64,000 nucleotides of DNA from an uncultured Clostridia bacterium (lineage in GTDB: Bacteria > Bacillota > Clostridia > Christensenellales > Aristaeellaceae), in the NCBI GenBank assembly GCA_947166385.1, contig CAMVEB010000007.1:62001-126000 (forward strand), read 5' to 3'. Position 1 is the stretch's first letter; each line of letters begins with the position of its first letter. A program made the translations under genes and the position numbers. The notes below the pieces were generated by a model. The model ran no database searches and had not been told where the DNA came from. It saw only the letters and a list, made by a program, of their open reading frames with translations. Below, one piece after another: positions 45,410 to 56,984 of this stretch.

Positions 45410-46314
45410 GGAAAATCGATTCCGTTGCTTTTCAGACCTTTGAGAAAGTCCTCCGGGAGAGGCGCCTCAAAGGTCATTTTTTCGCCTGTCCCGGGATGCC
45501 GGAAGCTCAGGCTCCTGGCATGCAGCATCAGGCACGGAACGCGGGCGCCTTTCTCAAACCCGTACAGCGGATCGCCGCAGACGGGATGCTGAATGCTCCG
45601 CATATGCACGCGGATCTGGTGCGTCCGCCCCGTCAGGATATGTACATCCAGCAGGCTGCAGTTCCGTCCTTCCGCCAGCACCTTCCATTCCGTGACGGCC
45701 TCCCGGCCTTCCGGATCCACAGCCATCTTCTTGCGGTCCTTTTTGCTCCGGCCGATCGGCGCTTCGATCCGGCCTTCTTTTTCTTTCAGGATGCCTTCCG
45801 CCAGCGCCAGGTAATGCTTTTCAATCTCCCGGTCCTTCAGCATCCGGCTCAGTTCCAGCTGCATTTCATCATTCTTGGCCACCATCATGACCCCGCTGGT
45901 ATCCTTGTCCAGCCGGTGCACAATGCCCGGGCGTTTCTCCCCGCCGATGCCGCTGAGCTCCTCCAGGTTCCCCAGCAGAGCGTTCACCAGCGTGCCGTCC
46001 GCGTGCCCCGCGGCCGGATGCACCACCATGCCCCGGGGCTTGACCACCACGGCCATCCCGCTGTCCTCCCAGAGGATCTGCAGCGGAATATCCTCCGCCT
46101 GCGGTATCGGATCCCGGGGCTCGGGAACACGCAGCAGGACTTCCCGGCCGGCCGGAGGCTTCGCGCCCGCCTTGCGGCAGACCTCTCCCGCCACCAGGCA
46201 GCAGCCTTCCTCCATCAGCGCCGCCGCCCGGCTCCGGCTGATTCCGGCCGCCTCGCTCAGCAGCACATCCATCCGCCGCCCGTCCGTCAGGCACTCAACC
46301 GTCCTTGCTTCCAT
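45373..46314 (-). CDS. rluD: 23S rRNA pseudouridine synthase, RluD/RluA family
   Basis: 313 residues. S4 domain (about 12-75) followed by the RluA-type catalytic core with HRLDKDTSGVMMVA (catalytic Asp), VVVKPRGMVVHPA and LTGRTHQIRVHMRSI. The order directly behind lspA is conserved in many Bacillota. Its start lies 20 nt inside lspA. The C-terminal about 12 residues (Ser/Ala-rich) overlap the convergent reductase gene and may be dispensable. Confidence 0.92.
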   Translation of the reverse strand: MEARTVECLTDGRRMDVLLSEAAGISRSRAAALMEEGCCLVAGEVCRKAGAKPPAGREVLLRVPEPRDPIPQAEDIPLQILWEDSGMAVVVKPRGMVVHPAAGHADGTLVNALLGNLEELSGIGGEKRPGIVHRLDKDTSGVMMVAKNDEMQLELSRMLKDREIEKHYLALAEGILKEKEGRIEAPIGRSKKDRKKMAVDPEGREAVTEWKVLAEGRNCSLLDVHILTGRTHQIRVHMRSIQHPVCGDPLYGFEKGARVPCLMLHARSLSFRHPGTGEKMTFEAPLPEDFLKGLKSNGIDFPQASSSAASSTR

Positions 46315-46767
46315 CCGTCTTCTCCTCTTCCGCCCTGCCGAAAATCAGCCCTAGGATCACCACGGCGCACCCGACGCACAGGCAGGCATCCGCTATATTG
46401 AAAATCGCGAAACGAACAAACAGCACTTCAATCATATCCGGAACAAACCCGCGGATCAGCCGGTCCGCCAGGTTGCCGAGCGCCCCGCCCAGCATCAGCA
46501 TCAGCCCGGTCATCTCCGCCGGCGGGATCTTCTTCCCCCGCAGCAGCAGGAACGCCGCGATGATGATGACCAGGCTCAGGACGCCCGGCAGCCAGGGCAC
46601 ATCGCTGAGCAGTGAGAAGGCGATGCCCCGGTTCTGCGCGTAGCGCAGTCCGACCACGCCCGGAATCAGCGTGCTTCCCTCCGGAGGGATCCGCTCCGCC
46701 AGAATCTTGGTCACCCGGTCGCCCAGGAACACCGCCCCCGCGATCATCCCGGGCCAGATTCTCTTTT

Positions 46768-46771
<4 letters not shown>
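46295..46771 (-). CDS. lspA: Lipoprotein signal peptidase (signal peptidase II)
   Basis: Aspartyl protease that removes signal peptides from diacylglyceryl-modified prolipoproteins. 158 residues, four membrane helices. The catalytic Asp pair is seen in GNLADRLIRGFVPD and FNIADACL, and YAQNRGIAFSLL is the family NxGxAF motif. The C-terminal tail is charged and unconserved. Overlaps mfd by ATGA (46768-46771) and rluD by 20 nt. Confidence 0.95.
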
Positions 46772-50436
<3,665 letters not shown>

Positions 50437-50466
50437 TGATCCGTTTCCTTTCCTCTGTCCCCGCGG

Positions 50467-51051
50467 TTATCCCTTCCGGGCTCCGCACAGCCGCATCGCG
50501 GCGTCCGTTCCTTTATCCGCCCATTCCATGGCGCATTCCGCCGCCGTTCGGAAGGCTTCCTCCATCCGGGGCTTTTCCTCCGCGCTGTAGTGCCCCAGCA
50601 CCCAGTTTACCAGGTCTTCGCCCTGAGGCCGGTCCCCCGTGCCGACACGGATTCGGGGAAAAGCCTGTGTTTCCGTTTCCCCGACGATGCTGCGCATGCC
50701 GTTGTGCGTCCCCGGGCCCCCGCCGGCGCGCACCCGCACCCGGCCCGGCGGCAGGTCGATATCGTCATAGATGATCATCACCCGCTCCGGCGGCACCCTG
50801 TATCGGTCCATCAGGCGCTTCACCGCCTGCCCGCTGTTGTTCATGAAGGTCAGCGGCCGGCACAGCACGATCTTTTTCTTCCCGTCCGTCCATTCCGCCT
50901 CCGCCCACGGCTGCAGCATTTTCTTCCGCAGCTTCACGCCGAGCTTCGCCTCCAGCAGATCCGTCACCTCAAACCCCGCGTTATGCCGCGTATGGGCATA
51001 CTTGTCCCCGGGGTTCCCCAGGCCGACAATCAGGTAAATATCCTTTTCCAT
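50467..51051 (-). CDS. pth: Peptidyl-tRNA hydrolase
   Basis: Releases tRNA from peptidyl-tRNAs that drop off the ribosome. 194 residues. Signature residues are present: GLGNPGDKYAHTRHNAGF (catalytic His), PLTFMNNSGQAV (Asn) and IYDDIDLPPGRVRVRAGGG (Asp), then HNGMRSI. The start MEKDIYLIVGLGNPG follows GGAAGGGAAG; frames to 51246 are rejected because they cross the promoter. The pth-mfd order is conserved in Bacillota. Confidence 0.96.
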   Translation of the reverse strand: MEKDIYLIVGLGNPGDKYAHTRHNAGFEVTDLLEAKLGVKLRKKMLQPWAEAEWTDGKKKIVLCRPLTFMNNSGQAVKRLMDRYRVPPERVMIIYDDIDLPPGRVRVRAGGGPGTHNGMRSIVGETETQAFPRIRVGTGDRPQGEDLVNWVLGHYSAEEKPRMEEAFRTAAECAMEWADKGTDAAMRLCGARKG

Positions 51052-51371
51052 CGATGCTTCCCTTCCGTTCCCAAAAACGCCTTTCGGCGAAGGAGCGTTT
51101 CCTCTCCTTCGCTGCGATCTGTCCCTCTTCCGGAAAAGACGGCTTTCCGGTATGCCCGTCTTCCCGGGCCGAAAAGAAAAGCCTGCAATCTGCAGGGCCT
51201 TCTTCTCCGACGCCATCATGATATCACAGGAATCCCATGCAGGCAAGCGGACAAAAGCGAACTCGGGAAAAAAATCGATTTCGGAGATCTTTTTTCCCCT
51301 TTTTCATGGTATACTTGAAGCAAATCCGATCCGGAACCACGACAGATTCGCAGAGAGAGGTGCCTCCCCTC
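51052..51371. other. Divergent intergenic region pth / glgX
   Basis: 320 bp between divergent starts. It holds the minus-strand promoter described at 51218-51246 and, in the pth leader, a weak 6-bp hairpin (51182-51187 with 51191-51196) followed on the minus strand by a T-rich run, which might attenuate pth. TATACT near 51310 is a possible -10 for glgX, without a convincing -35. Nothing else recognised. Confidence 0.4.
51218..51246 (-). promoter_or_regulatory. Probable promoter of pth-mfd-lspA-rluD
   Basis: On the minus strand TTGCCT (51246-51241), 17-nt spacer, TATCAT (51223-51218). Confidence 0.5.
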
Positions 51372-53441
51372 GTGAAAAGAATTGACACATACCCAACCCA
51401 TCAGCTTGGCGACCTGCGCTACCGCGCTGGCCATGTGTTTCCCTTCGGCGCGACCCTGAAGGACGAAGCCGTCAATTTCAGCATTTATTCGCAGAAAGCC
51501 ACCGGCTGCACGCTGGTGCTTTTCCGCCATGGCGAACCCGAACCTTTCGCGGAAATTCCCTTCCCGGAATCGTTCCGGATCGGGAATGTCTATTCCATGC
51601 TTGTCTACGGGCTGAATATCGAAACCGTGGAATACGGCTACCGCTTTTCCGGGCCCTGGCAGCCGGATCAGGGACTGCGTTTTGATGATTCCGGAATCGT
51701 GCTGGATCCCTACGCGAAATCCATCACCGGCCGAACGGTCTGGGGCAGAAGAAGCACCCCGGAGAATACCTTTCTGCACCGGGGGCAGATCATTCCCGAG
51801 GATTATGACTGGCAGGATGACACGTTCCCGGAAATTCCCATCCAGGACCTGGTCATCTATGAAATGCATGTCCGCTCCTTTACGCAGGATCCGTCCAGCG
51901 ACGTCCGCCACCCCGGAACCTTTGCCGGGATTACGGAGAAAATCCCCTACCTGAAAAAGCTGGGCGTCAACTGTGTGGAGCTGATGCCAATCTTTGAGTT
52001 TGACGAGTTTGAAAACGAGCGGGGCCTGGACGGGCGCAGGTTGCTGAATCTCTGGGGCTACTCCACGGTAGGCTTCTTCGCGCCGAAGGCCGGGTATGCC
52101 GTTTCCTCCCCCTTCGGGATGGAGGTGGATGAGCTGAAGAACACCATTCGCCTGCTCCATCGCAATGGCATTGAAGTCATGCTCGACGTCGTCTTCAACC
52201 ATACCGCGGAAGGCAATGAGCGGGGCCCGACCATTTCCTACCGGGGCATCGACAACAAGACTTACTACCTGCTGACGCCGGATGGCATGTACCTGAATTA
52301 TTCCGGCTGCGGAAACACAATGAACTGCAACCACGCCGTCGTCCGGAACATGATCCTCGACTGCCTGCGCTACTGGGTCTCCTCCTATCATATCGACGGC
52401 TTCCGGTTCGACCTGGCCTCCATCCTGACCCGGGATGAATCCGGGGTGCCGATGCCGGCTCCTCCGCTGCTGGAATCCCTCGCCCGGGATCCGGTCCTGG
52501 GCCGGACCAAGCTCATCGCGGAAGCATGGGATGCCGGCGGCCTGTACCAGGTCGGCCAGTTCCCCTCCTGGCACCGCTGGGCGGAATGGAACGGGCGCTA
52601 CCGGGACTGCCTCCGCCGGTTTATCAAGGGAGATGCCGCCATGGCGCCGGAACTGCTGCAGCGCGTCAGCGGGTCCCCCGATCTCTACGGCAACCGTGGC
52701 ACCGCCGCCAGCATCAATTTCGTCACCTGCCATGACGGGTTCACCCTGTATGACCTGGTTTCGTATAATGAGAAGCACAACGAAGCCAACGGCGAAGACA
52801 ACCGGGACGGCTGTTCGGATAATTTCAGCTGGAACTGCGGCGCGGAAGGAAACACTTCGGATCCGGAGATCCTTTCCTTGCGTTTCCGCCAGATGAAAAA
52901 CATGTTGACGGTCCTGCTGCTCAGCCGGGGCGTCCCGATGCTCCTCTCCGGGGATGAGTTTGCCAATACCCAGTCCGGCAACAACAATGCCTATTGTCAG
53001 GATAACGAGATCTCCTGGCTGGACTGGACCGGCCTGAAAAAGAACAGCGACCTGTACGATTATCTCAGGACTCTGATCGCCTTCCGCAAGGCGCACCCCG
53101 TGCTCCGCAGCCACACCCATGATTTCGGCCATAACCAGACCGGCTATCCGGAGCTCTCCTTCCACGGCCTGAACCCCTGGGAGCACGACTGGAATTCCCA
53201 CACCCTGACCATCGCCTGCCTGTACGCGGAAGATCACGTCAAATACGGCACAAAGCAGGACGCCTTCATCTATCTGGCGGTCAACGCCCACTGGGAAGAC
53301 CATGATTTCCGCCTCCCGATCGTTCCCGCGGGCTTCCGCTGGAAAACGGAAGCCGCCTCCTCCCCCTATGCCGGATTCAGAGAGACGGAAGGTCTCCTCC
53401 ATGTCCCCGCCCGCTCGGTCATGCTGCTCACGGCGACATAA
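51372..53441 (+). CDS. glgX: Glycogen debranching enzyme GlgX / isoamylase-type glycoside hydrolase
   Basis: GH13 enzyme hydrolysing alpha-1,6 branches of glycogen or phytoglycogen. 689 residues: CBM48-like N-terminal domain (about 20-130), catalytic barrel with DVVFNHTAEGNE, DGFRFDLASIL (nucleophile Asp), IAEAWDAGG (acid Glu) and VTCHDGFTLYDLV (transition-state Asp region), all intact, and a C-terminal beta domain. The GTG at 51372 is the likely start because it directly precedes KRIDTYPTHQLGDLRYRAG; GAGAGAGG lies about 13 nt upstream. The frame to 51237 is unlikely. No other glg gene is in the window. Isoamylase and GlgX are hard to separate by eye. Confidence 0.9.
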   Translation: MKRIDTYPTHQLGDLRYRAGHVFPFGATLKDEAVNFSIYSQKATGCTLVLFRHGEPEPFAEIPFPESFRIGNVYSMLVYGLNIETVEYGYRFSGPWQPDQGLRFDDSGIVLDPYAKSITGRTVWGRRSTPENTFLHRGQIIPEDYDWQDDTFPEIPIQDLVIYEMHVRSFTQDPSSDVRHPGTFAGITEKIPYLKKLGVNCVELMPIFEFDEFENERGLDGRRLLNLWGYSTVGFFAPKAGYAVSSPFGMEVDELKNTIRLLHRNGIEVMLDVVFNHTAEGNERGPTISYRGIDNKTYYLLTPDGMYLNYSGCGNTMNCNHAVVRNMILDCLRYWVSSYHIDGFRFDLASILTRDESGVPMPAPPLLESLARDPVLGRTKLIAEAWDAGGLYQVGQFPSWHRWAEWNGRYRDCLRRFIKGDAAMAPELLQRVSGSPDLYGNRGTAASINFVTCHDGFTLYDLVSYNEKHNEANGEDNRDGCSDNFSWNCGAEGNTSDPEILSLRFRQMKNMLTVLLLSRGVPMLLSGDEFANTQSGNNNAYCQDNEISWLDWTGLKKNSDLYDYLRTLIAFRKAHPVLRSHTHDFGHNQTGYPELSFHGLNPWEHDWNSHTLTIACLYAEDHVKYGTKQDAFIYLAVNAHWEDHDFRLPIVPAGFRWKTEAASSPYAGFRETEGLLHVPARSVMLLTAT

Positions 53442-53473
53442 TGTCGCTTCTCTGATACCTGGTTCCCGCTCTG

Positions 53474-53676
53474 CCCGACTTACGAGTGCAAAGATTTACG
53501 AGTGCAATTTTGGCTTTTCCTGATCCTTGTCTGATTTTTGAGTGCGAAGAATTTTGAGTGCGAATTTGGTTTTCCCTCCTTGCCCGATTTACGAGTGCGA
53601 AGATTTACGAGTGCGAATTTGGTTTTCCCCGATCCTTGCCGGCTTTTTGAGTTCAAAGAATTTTGAGTTCAAATCG
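53474..53676. repeat. Nested imperfect repeats with paired GAGTGC motifs
   Basis: Four units of about 52-58 bp. Each begins with a pair of GAGTGCRAA-like motifs 15-17 nt apart and ends in a TTTGGYTTTTCC...CCTTG tail. Units 1 and 3 carry TTACGAGTGC, units 2 and 4 carry TTTTGAGTKC, so the variants alternate. In total eight copies of the motif occur in about 200 bp. The stretch lies between glgX and the small orphan gene and codes for nothing I can support. Confidence 0.8.
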
Positions 53677-53698
53677 AATGATTTCTCCCCTCCATGAC

Positions 53699-53722
53699 AA
53701 AACCCCGGAATTTCTTCCGGGG
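53699..53722 (-). terminator. Terminator after the small orphan gene
   Basis: 8-bp stem CCCCGGAA / TTCCGGGG with 4-nt loop (53722-53703), followed on the minus strand by TTTTG. A near-copy of this hairpin with shared flanks is at 54665-54687. Confidence 0.75.
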
Positions 53723-53823
53723 GTCCCATCTATTTTTGCCAAGTGTATCATACCATAAGTCAAGGGGGCTTGTCTCGGTTCATTTCGGCTCATTTCGGCT
53801 CATTCGAAAAGATATCTCATTAA

Positions 53824-54111
53824 TTATGGCTTGTTTTTTTCAAAGAACAAATGAACATTCTTCCTGAAGTCCGCATCGATCTGCTTGATGAATTCATGCT
53901 CGGCGTCATTGATAAACTTGGCGTCTTCCTCGGGAACATGATACTTTTCAACGTGTTCCTTTCTCAATGCCTGAAAACGTTCATCGATTGCTTTGAAGGC
54001 TTTTGCAAATTCCTCCTTTGCGATCCGATCAAACTCAGTCATGATCGGGCGGAACAATGGTTTATACTCGGGATGGGCTGCTTCAAATGCTTTCAGTTCT
54101 TCCAATTTCAT
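53824..54111 (-). CDS. Small soluble protein of unknown function
   Basis: 95 residues, mostly helical and charged (MKLEELKAFEAAHPEYKPLF at the start; HVPEEDAKFINDAEHEFIKQ later). No signal peptide, membrane segment or cysteine. Not recognised. It is convincingly a gene: GGAGG 8 nt before the ATG, a good promoter at 54161-54189 and a terminator downstream. It stands alone in a repeat-rich region with no functional context. Confidence 0.7.
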   Translation of the reverse strand: MKLEELKAFEAAHPEYKPLFRPIMTEFDRIAKEEFAKAFKAIDERFQALRKEHVEKYHVPEEDAKFINDAEHEFIKQIDADFRKNVHLFFEKNKP

Positions 54112-54160
54112 GATATGAACCTCCTTTATTGTTTTATGTTTTTCCGGGAAGTATGATGAA

Positions 54161-54189
54161 ATTATATTCGAAAAGCAGAATAATTACAA
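54161..54189 (-). promoter_or_regulatory. Promoter of the small orphan gene
   Basis: On the minus strand TTGTAA (54189-54184), 17-nt spacer and perfect TATAAT (54166-54161), about 50 nt before the ATG. Confidence 0.7.
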
Positions 54190-54457
54190 GAACGATTTCT
54201 CTTTTTCAGTCCCCGCCAGCTGCCCGATGTATTCCAGATGTCTTTCCATCTGGCCCTCCACTTTCTGAAACGCCGCTCCTCATCTCGGATCCATGTTCCC
54301 ATGATCCTGTCATACGCGCGTATAAGTGTATACGCATGTTTTTATGTGTATTTGGTGCTTATTCTTATATATTTCATGCCAAACGGTTTTTTTGGGAACA
54401 CAGGATCAATCTGTCCGGAAGCCTTACAGCATAAGGACTTTTCGCTGATCCTGAGTT
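54190..54457. other. Non-coding AT-rich stretch
   Basis: No gene, RNA or promoter that I can support. Short frames on the plus strand have no Shine-Dalgarno and look random. Confidence 0.5.
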
Positions 54458-54567
54458 TGTTCCCAGCGTGTTCCTGACGTGTTTCAGGATCGTCCGTTGT
54501 GTTCCTGAAACGCCGTTTTTGTTCCCAGCGATGCGTCAGGAACAGAGTCAGGAACAGAGTCAGGAAC
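54458..54567. repeat. Cluster of direct and inverted GTTCCTGA / TCAGGAAC motifs
   Basis: GTTCCTGA occurs near 54470 and 54501, and TCAGGAACA three times in tandem (12-bp period, about 54536-54568). TTGTTCCCAGCG occurs twice (about 54458 and 54520). The opposing copies can pair into large hairpins. No gene overlaps it convincingly. Confidence 0.7.
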
Positions 54568-54664
54568 ATTTTCGGGCCATTCGAAAACGTACCGCATGCC
54601 TGCCACCGCCATCTTTTTTCTAAAATGTCACTTCCCGTCTCGGATCAATTTTCCCCCTCCATGC

Positions 54665-54687
54665 AAAAACCCCGGAATCTTCCGGGG
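54665..54687 (-). terminator. Probable terminator for the Sel1-like gene, copy of the 53699 hairpin
   Basis: 8-bp stem CCCCGGAA / TTCCGGGG with a 2-nt loop (54687-54670), followed on the minus strand by TTTTTG. It lies about 200 nt after the Sel1-like stop. Flanks CCCTCCATG and CCCATCTAT are shared with the hairpin at 53699. Confidence 0.6.
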
Positions 54688-54887
54688 CCCCATCTATCTT
54701 GCCGATCATATCATATCACAAAGTCACCAGGGAAGAAAGGTGAAAAACCGCGAAAAATCGCGAAACTTCAGGAAATCCTGTGAAAACTTCACAGCGAGCG
54801 CTTTCGCAGACCCCTCAACATGTATAACTGACACGGCCTTCATTCTGCTGTCACCGGCTGATTTGGAGTATCCATGTTAGTGTCCTG

Positions 54888-56051
54888 TTATTCCAGCTCC
54901 AGCGACAGCAGTTCAGGATGAATGTATTCTTCAACTTCATTTACACCACCAACAGTGTACCGCCAAAGCACATCAATTTTACTACCGTCAATTCCGATAA
55001 TTTCAAAGCTGTATTCCTTCTCACCATATTCTGCCATAAGCGCTACAGAATCGCCCATATATTCCTCTTCAGAAAGATGAAAGGTGTCTATCATGATAGA
55101 CAGATCTTCAGCGTCTTTTTCTGATTCCTCCCCGAGTCGAATGACAATCCCTTCTTTCTCTTCCTTGTCAAGCCAGCCAAATGTCGGAGATTTGAATTTG
55201 ACTTTTCCGATAATTCTGGCCCGATAAAACTGTCTGAGCAAAAAAGAAGGTTCATCGAAATTCAAAATATCAGAAGCCACACCTATGATCGGATACTGTT
55301 CAGTCCATGCGTCCAGATTAAATCGAAGCAACGTACACCATGATCCGCGTCTGGAGACCACCGGAAGGAGCGGAATTCCTGACGGCGTTATTGAATACTC
55401 GTAAGTCTCATAACCTTTTCGTTGAATACTTTGAGCAGAAATCAGAACATAGCCAAGTCTGGCAAGCTGTTTTGATGTGGCACATTTTAATGATTCATAC
55501 AGTTCCTTTGCACAAGCATCTTCTTCATCTACTGCTTTCACGAAACGAGCCAACTGTTCCTCATAGTCTTTGTCTGTCATCACTTTCCCATCTGGACGGT
55601 AAAACCCGAGGTACTTAACAGCGTACTCATTACCCTTTGCGGCGGCCTTTTCCAAATAGGCAATACCTTTCTCATAATCTCTCTGGCAAAAGAGTCCCTG
55701 GCACAAAATATTCCCAACGACCGTGCAGGCAGTATCATCCTCCAAATCAGCTGCTATGATCAGCCATTCGATTCCGCGCCTATAGTCCGGTTGCTTTTTA
55801 CGCGCAAAGCTCCACGGGAACAGTTGCCCTCCCTGATGAACTGCTTCTGATAGATTGGACATATCCACAGGATGGAATTCACCGGACAGATACATCCTGG
55901 CTATCAGAATCATAGAATCTGCATCCTTTCGTTTTGCAGCTCTCCGATAGTACCGATATGCCTCTTCCAGTTGACCTGCCTTTTCCAGAATCTGACCTTT
56001 CTTCCGAAGATTGGTATTCTTTTTTTGGATCAATTGTTCAAACAGGTTCAA
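54888..56051 (-). CDS. Sel1-like tetratricopeptide repeat protein
   Basis: 387 residues. N-terminal half (about 15-165) has Sel1-type helical repeats: KAGQLEEAYRYYRRAAKRKD, YRRGIEWLIIAADLEDDTA, YEKGIAYLEKAAAKGNEYAVKYLG. Such repeats mediate protein contacts. The C-terminal half (about 180-387) is a mixed beta domain not recognised. Cytoplasmic: no signal peptide. The start is TTG at 56051 with AAGGGG 8 nt upstream. Base composition is clearly more AT-rich than in the genes left of 53 kb, suggesting a different origin. It follows the two zinc-ribbon genes on the same strand. Confidence 0.75.
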   Translation of the reverse strand: MNLFEQLIQKKNTNLRKKGQILEKAGQLEEAYRYYRRAAKRKDADSMILIARMYLSGEFHPVDMSNLSEAVHQGGQLFPWSFARKKQPDYRRGIEWLIIAADLEDDTACTVVGNILCQGLFCQRDYEKGIAYLEKAAAKGNEYAVKYLGFYRPDGKVMTDKDYEEQLARFVKAVDEEDACAKELYESLKCATSKQLARLGYVLISAQSIQRKGYETYEYSITPSGIPLLPVVSRRGSWCTLLRFNLDAWTEQYPIIGVASDILNFDEPSFLLRQFYRARIIGKVKFKSPTFGWLDKEEKEGIVIRLGEESEKDAEDLSIMIDTFHLSEEEYMGDSVALMAEYGEKEYSFEIIGIDGSKIDVLWRYTVGGVNEVEEYIHPELLSLELE

Positions 56052-56104
56052 GATATATTCCCCTTGTTCTCATTGATGTATGTGTAAAACAAGCCGTTAA
56101 AAAT

Positions 56105-56968
56105 TCACTGCTTTATTTCAACAAATTCTGCCTGAATCGTTTTTGCAAAGTCTTCAATTGCTTTCCCAGGAATCCCCTCGATATATTTAATAGAACTCTC
56201 GTATATAGATGTGTCAATCACAACATTCGTCATTTCAAACAGAGGTCTGGAACTCCATCTGTACCTGAATGCTTCTCTGTCGCTGATGATTCTTTTTATC
56301 GGAGCAGTGAACACCAGTTTCTCCAGTTTTCTGCATCCTGCAAAAGCGCCCTTATGAAACTCAATATCTTCACTTCTTATCTCTATCGATTCAATATTGG
56401 AACATCTATAAAAACATGTTTCACATATCGAAGTTATTCCTTCATAAATAACAACTTTATCTATTAGCATTCGAATATTGTTAAATGGTGGTTTCCACAA
56501 AGAATCACTCATCGGTCCCGTTCCCTTAATACTCAAAACACCATCGTCCAAAGACCAAAATGCATTAGCACCACATTGTCCGCTGGTTAAATCAGGCGTC
56601 GGAGAAGGAACTGGGGTTGGAGTAGCAACGGATGTTACAGCAGGAGTTTCTGTCGCAATTGGGATCGCTTGAGCATCTGGTTTCCGGGCTCCGCAATGGG
56701 TGCAGAAATTGGTATTGTTCGCTGTTCCGCATGCCGGACAAGTCCATGAGATTTCTTTCGGTGTTCCACAGTTGGTACAGAAGTTCTGAGTATTACTTTC
56801 TCCGCATACGGAACAGATCCACCTGATGACACGCTCCGCACCGCACTGGCCGCAAAAGTTCCCGGTACTCTCTTTCCCACAGCTTTCGCATACCCATTCT
56901 TCTGCTTGAGCGAATCCAGCACTTAGAAGGTAAGCCATGACCATCAGAATCGACAATGTGCGTTTCAT
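56105..56968 (-). CDS. Secreted protein with three zinc ribbons and a leucine-rich-like domain
   Basis: 287 residues. Signal peptide (MKRTLSILMVMAYLLSAGFA), then three zinc ribbons in a row of the form WxCxxCGxxNTxNFCxxCG (about 24-95; CESCGKESTGNFCGQCG, CSVCGESNTQNFCTNCG, CPACGTANNTNFCTHCG), a Pro/Thr linker (about 105-125), and a C-terminal part with CYRCSNIESIEI-like segments of the BspA/LRR_5 type. Extracytoplasmic zinc ribbons are unusual. It begins 17 nt after the paralogous gene at 56985, so the two form an operon. AAGG is 6 nt before the ATG. Confidence 0.75.
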   Translation of the reverse strand: MKRTLSILMVMAYLLSAGFAQAEEWVCESCGKESTGNFCGQCGAERVIRWICSVCGESNTQNFCTNCGTPKEISWTCPACGTANNTNFCTHCGARKPDAQAIPIATETPAVTSVATPTPVPSPTPDLTSGQCGANAFWSLDDGVLSIKGTGPMSDSLWKPPFNNIRMLIDKVVIYEGITSICETCFYRCSNIESIEIRSEDIEFHKGAFAGCRKLEKLVFTAPIKRIISDREAFRYRWSSRPLFEMTNVVIDTSIYESSIKYIEGIPGKAIEDFAKTIQAEFVEIKQ

Positions 56969-56984
56969 ACATACCTTGCCTTTT

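Noticed and set aside
53442..54887. Insertion sequence around the small orphan gene
   Set aside because: No transposase frame and no clear pair of terminal inverted repeats with target duplication.
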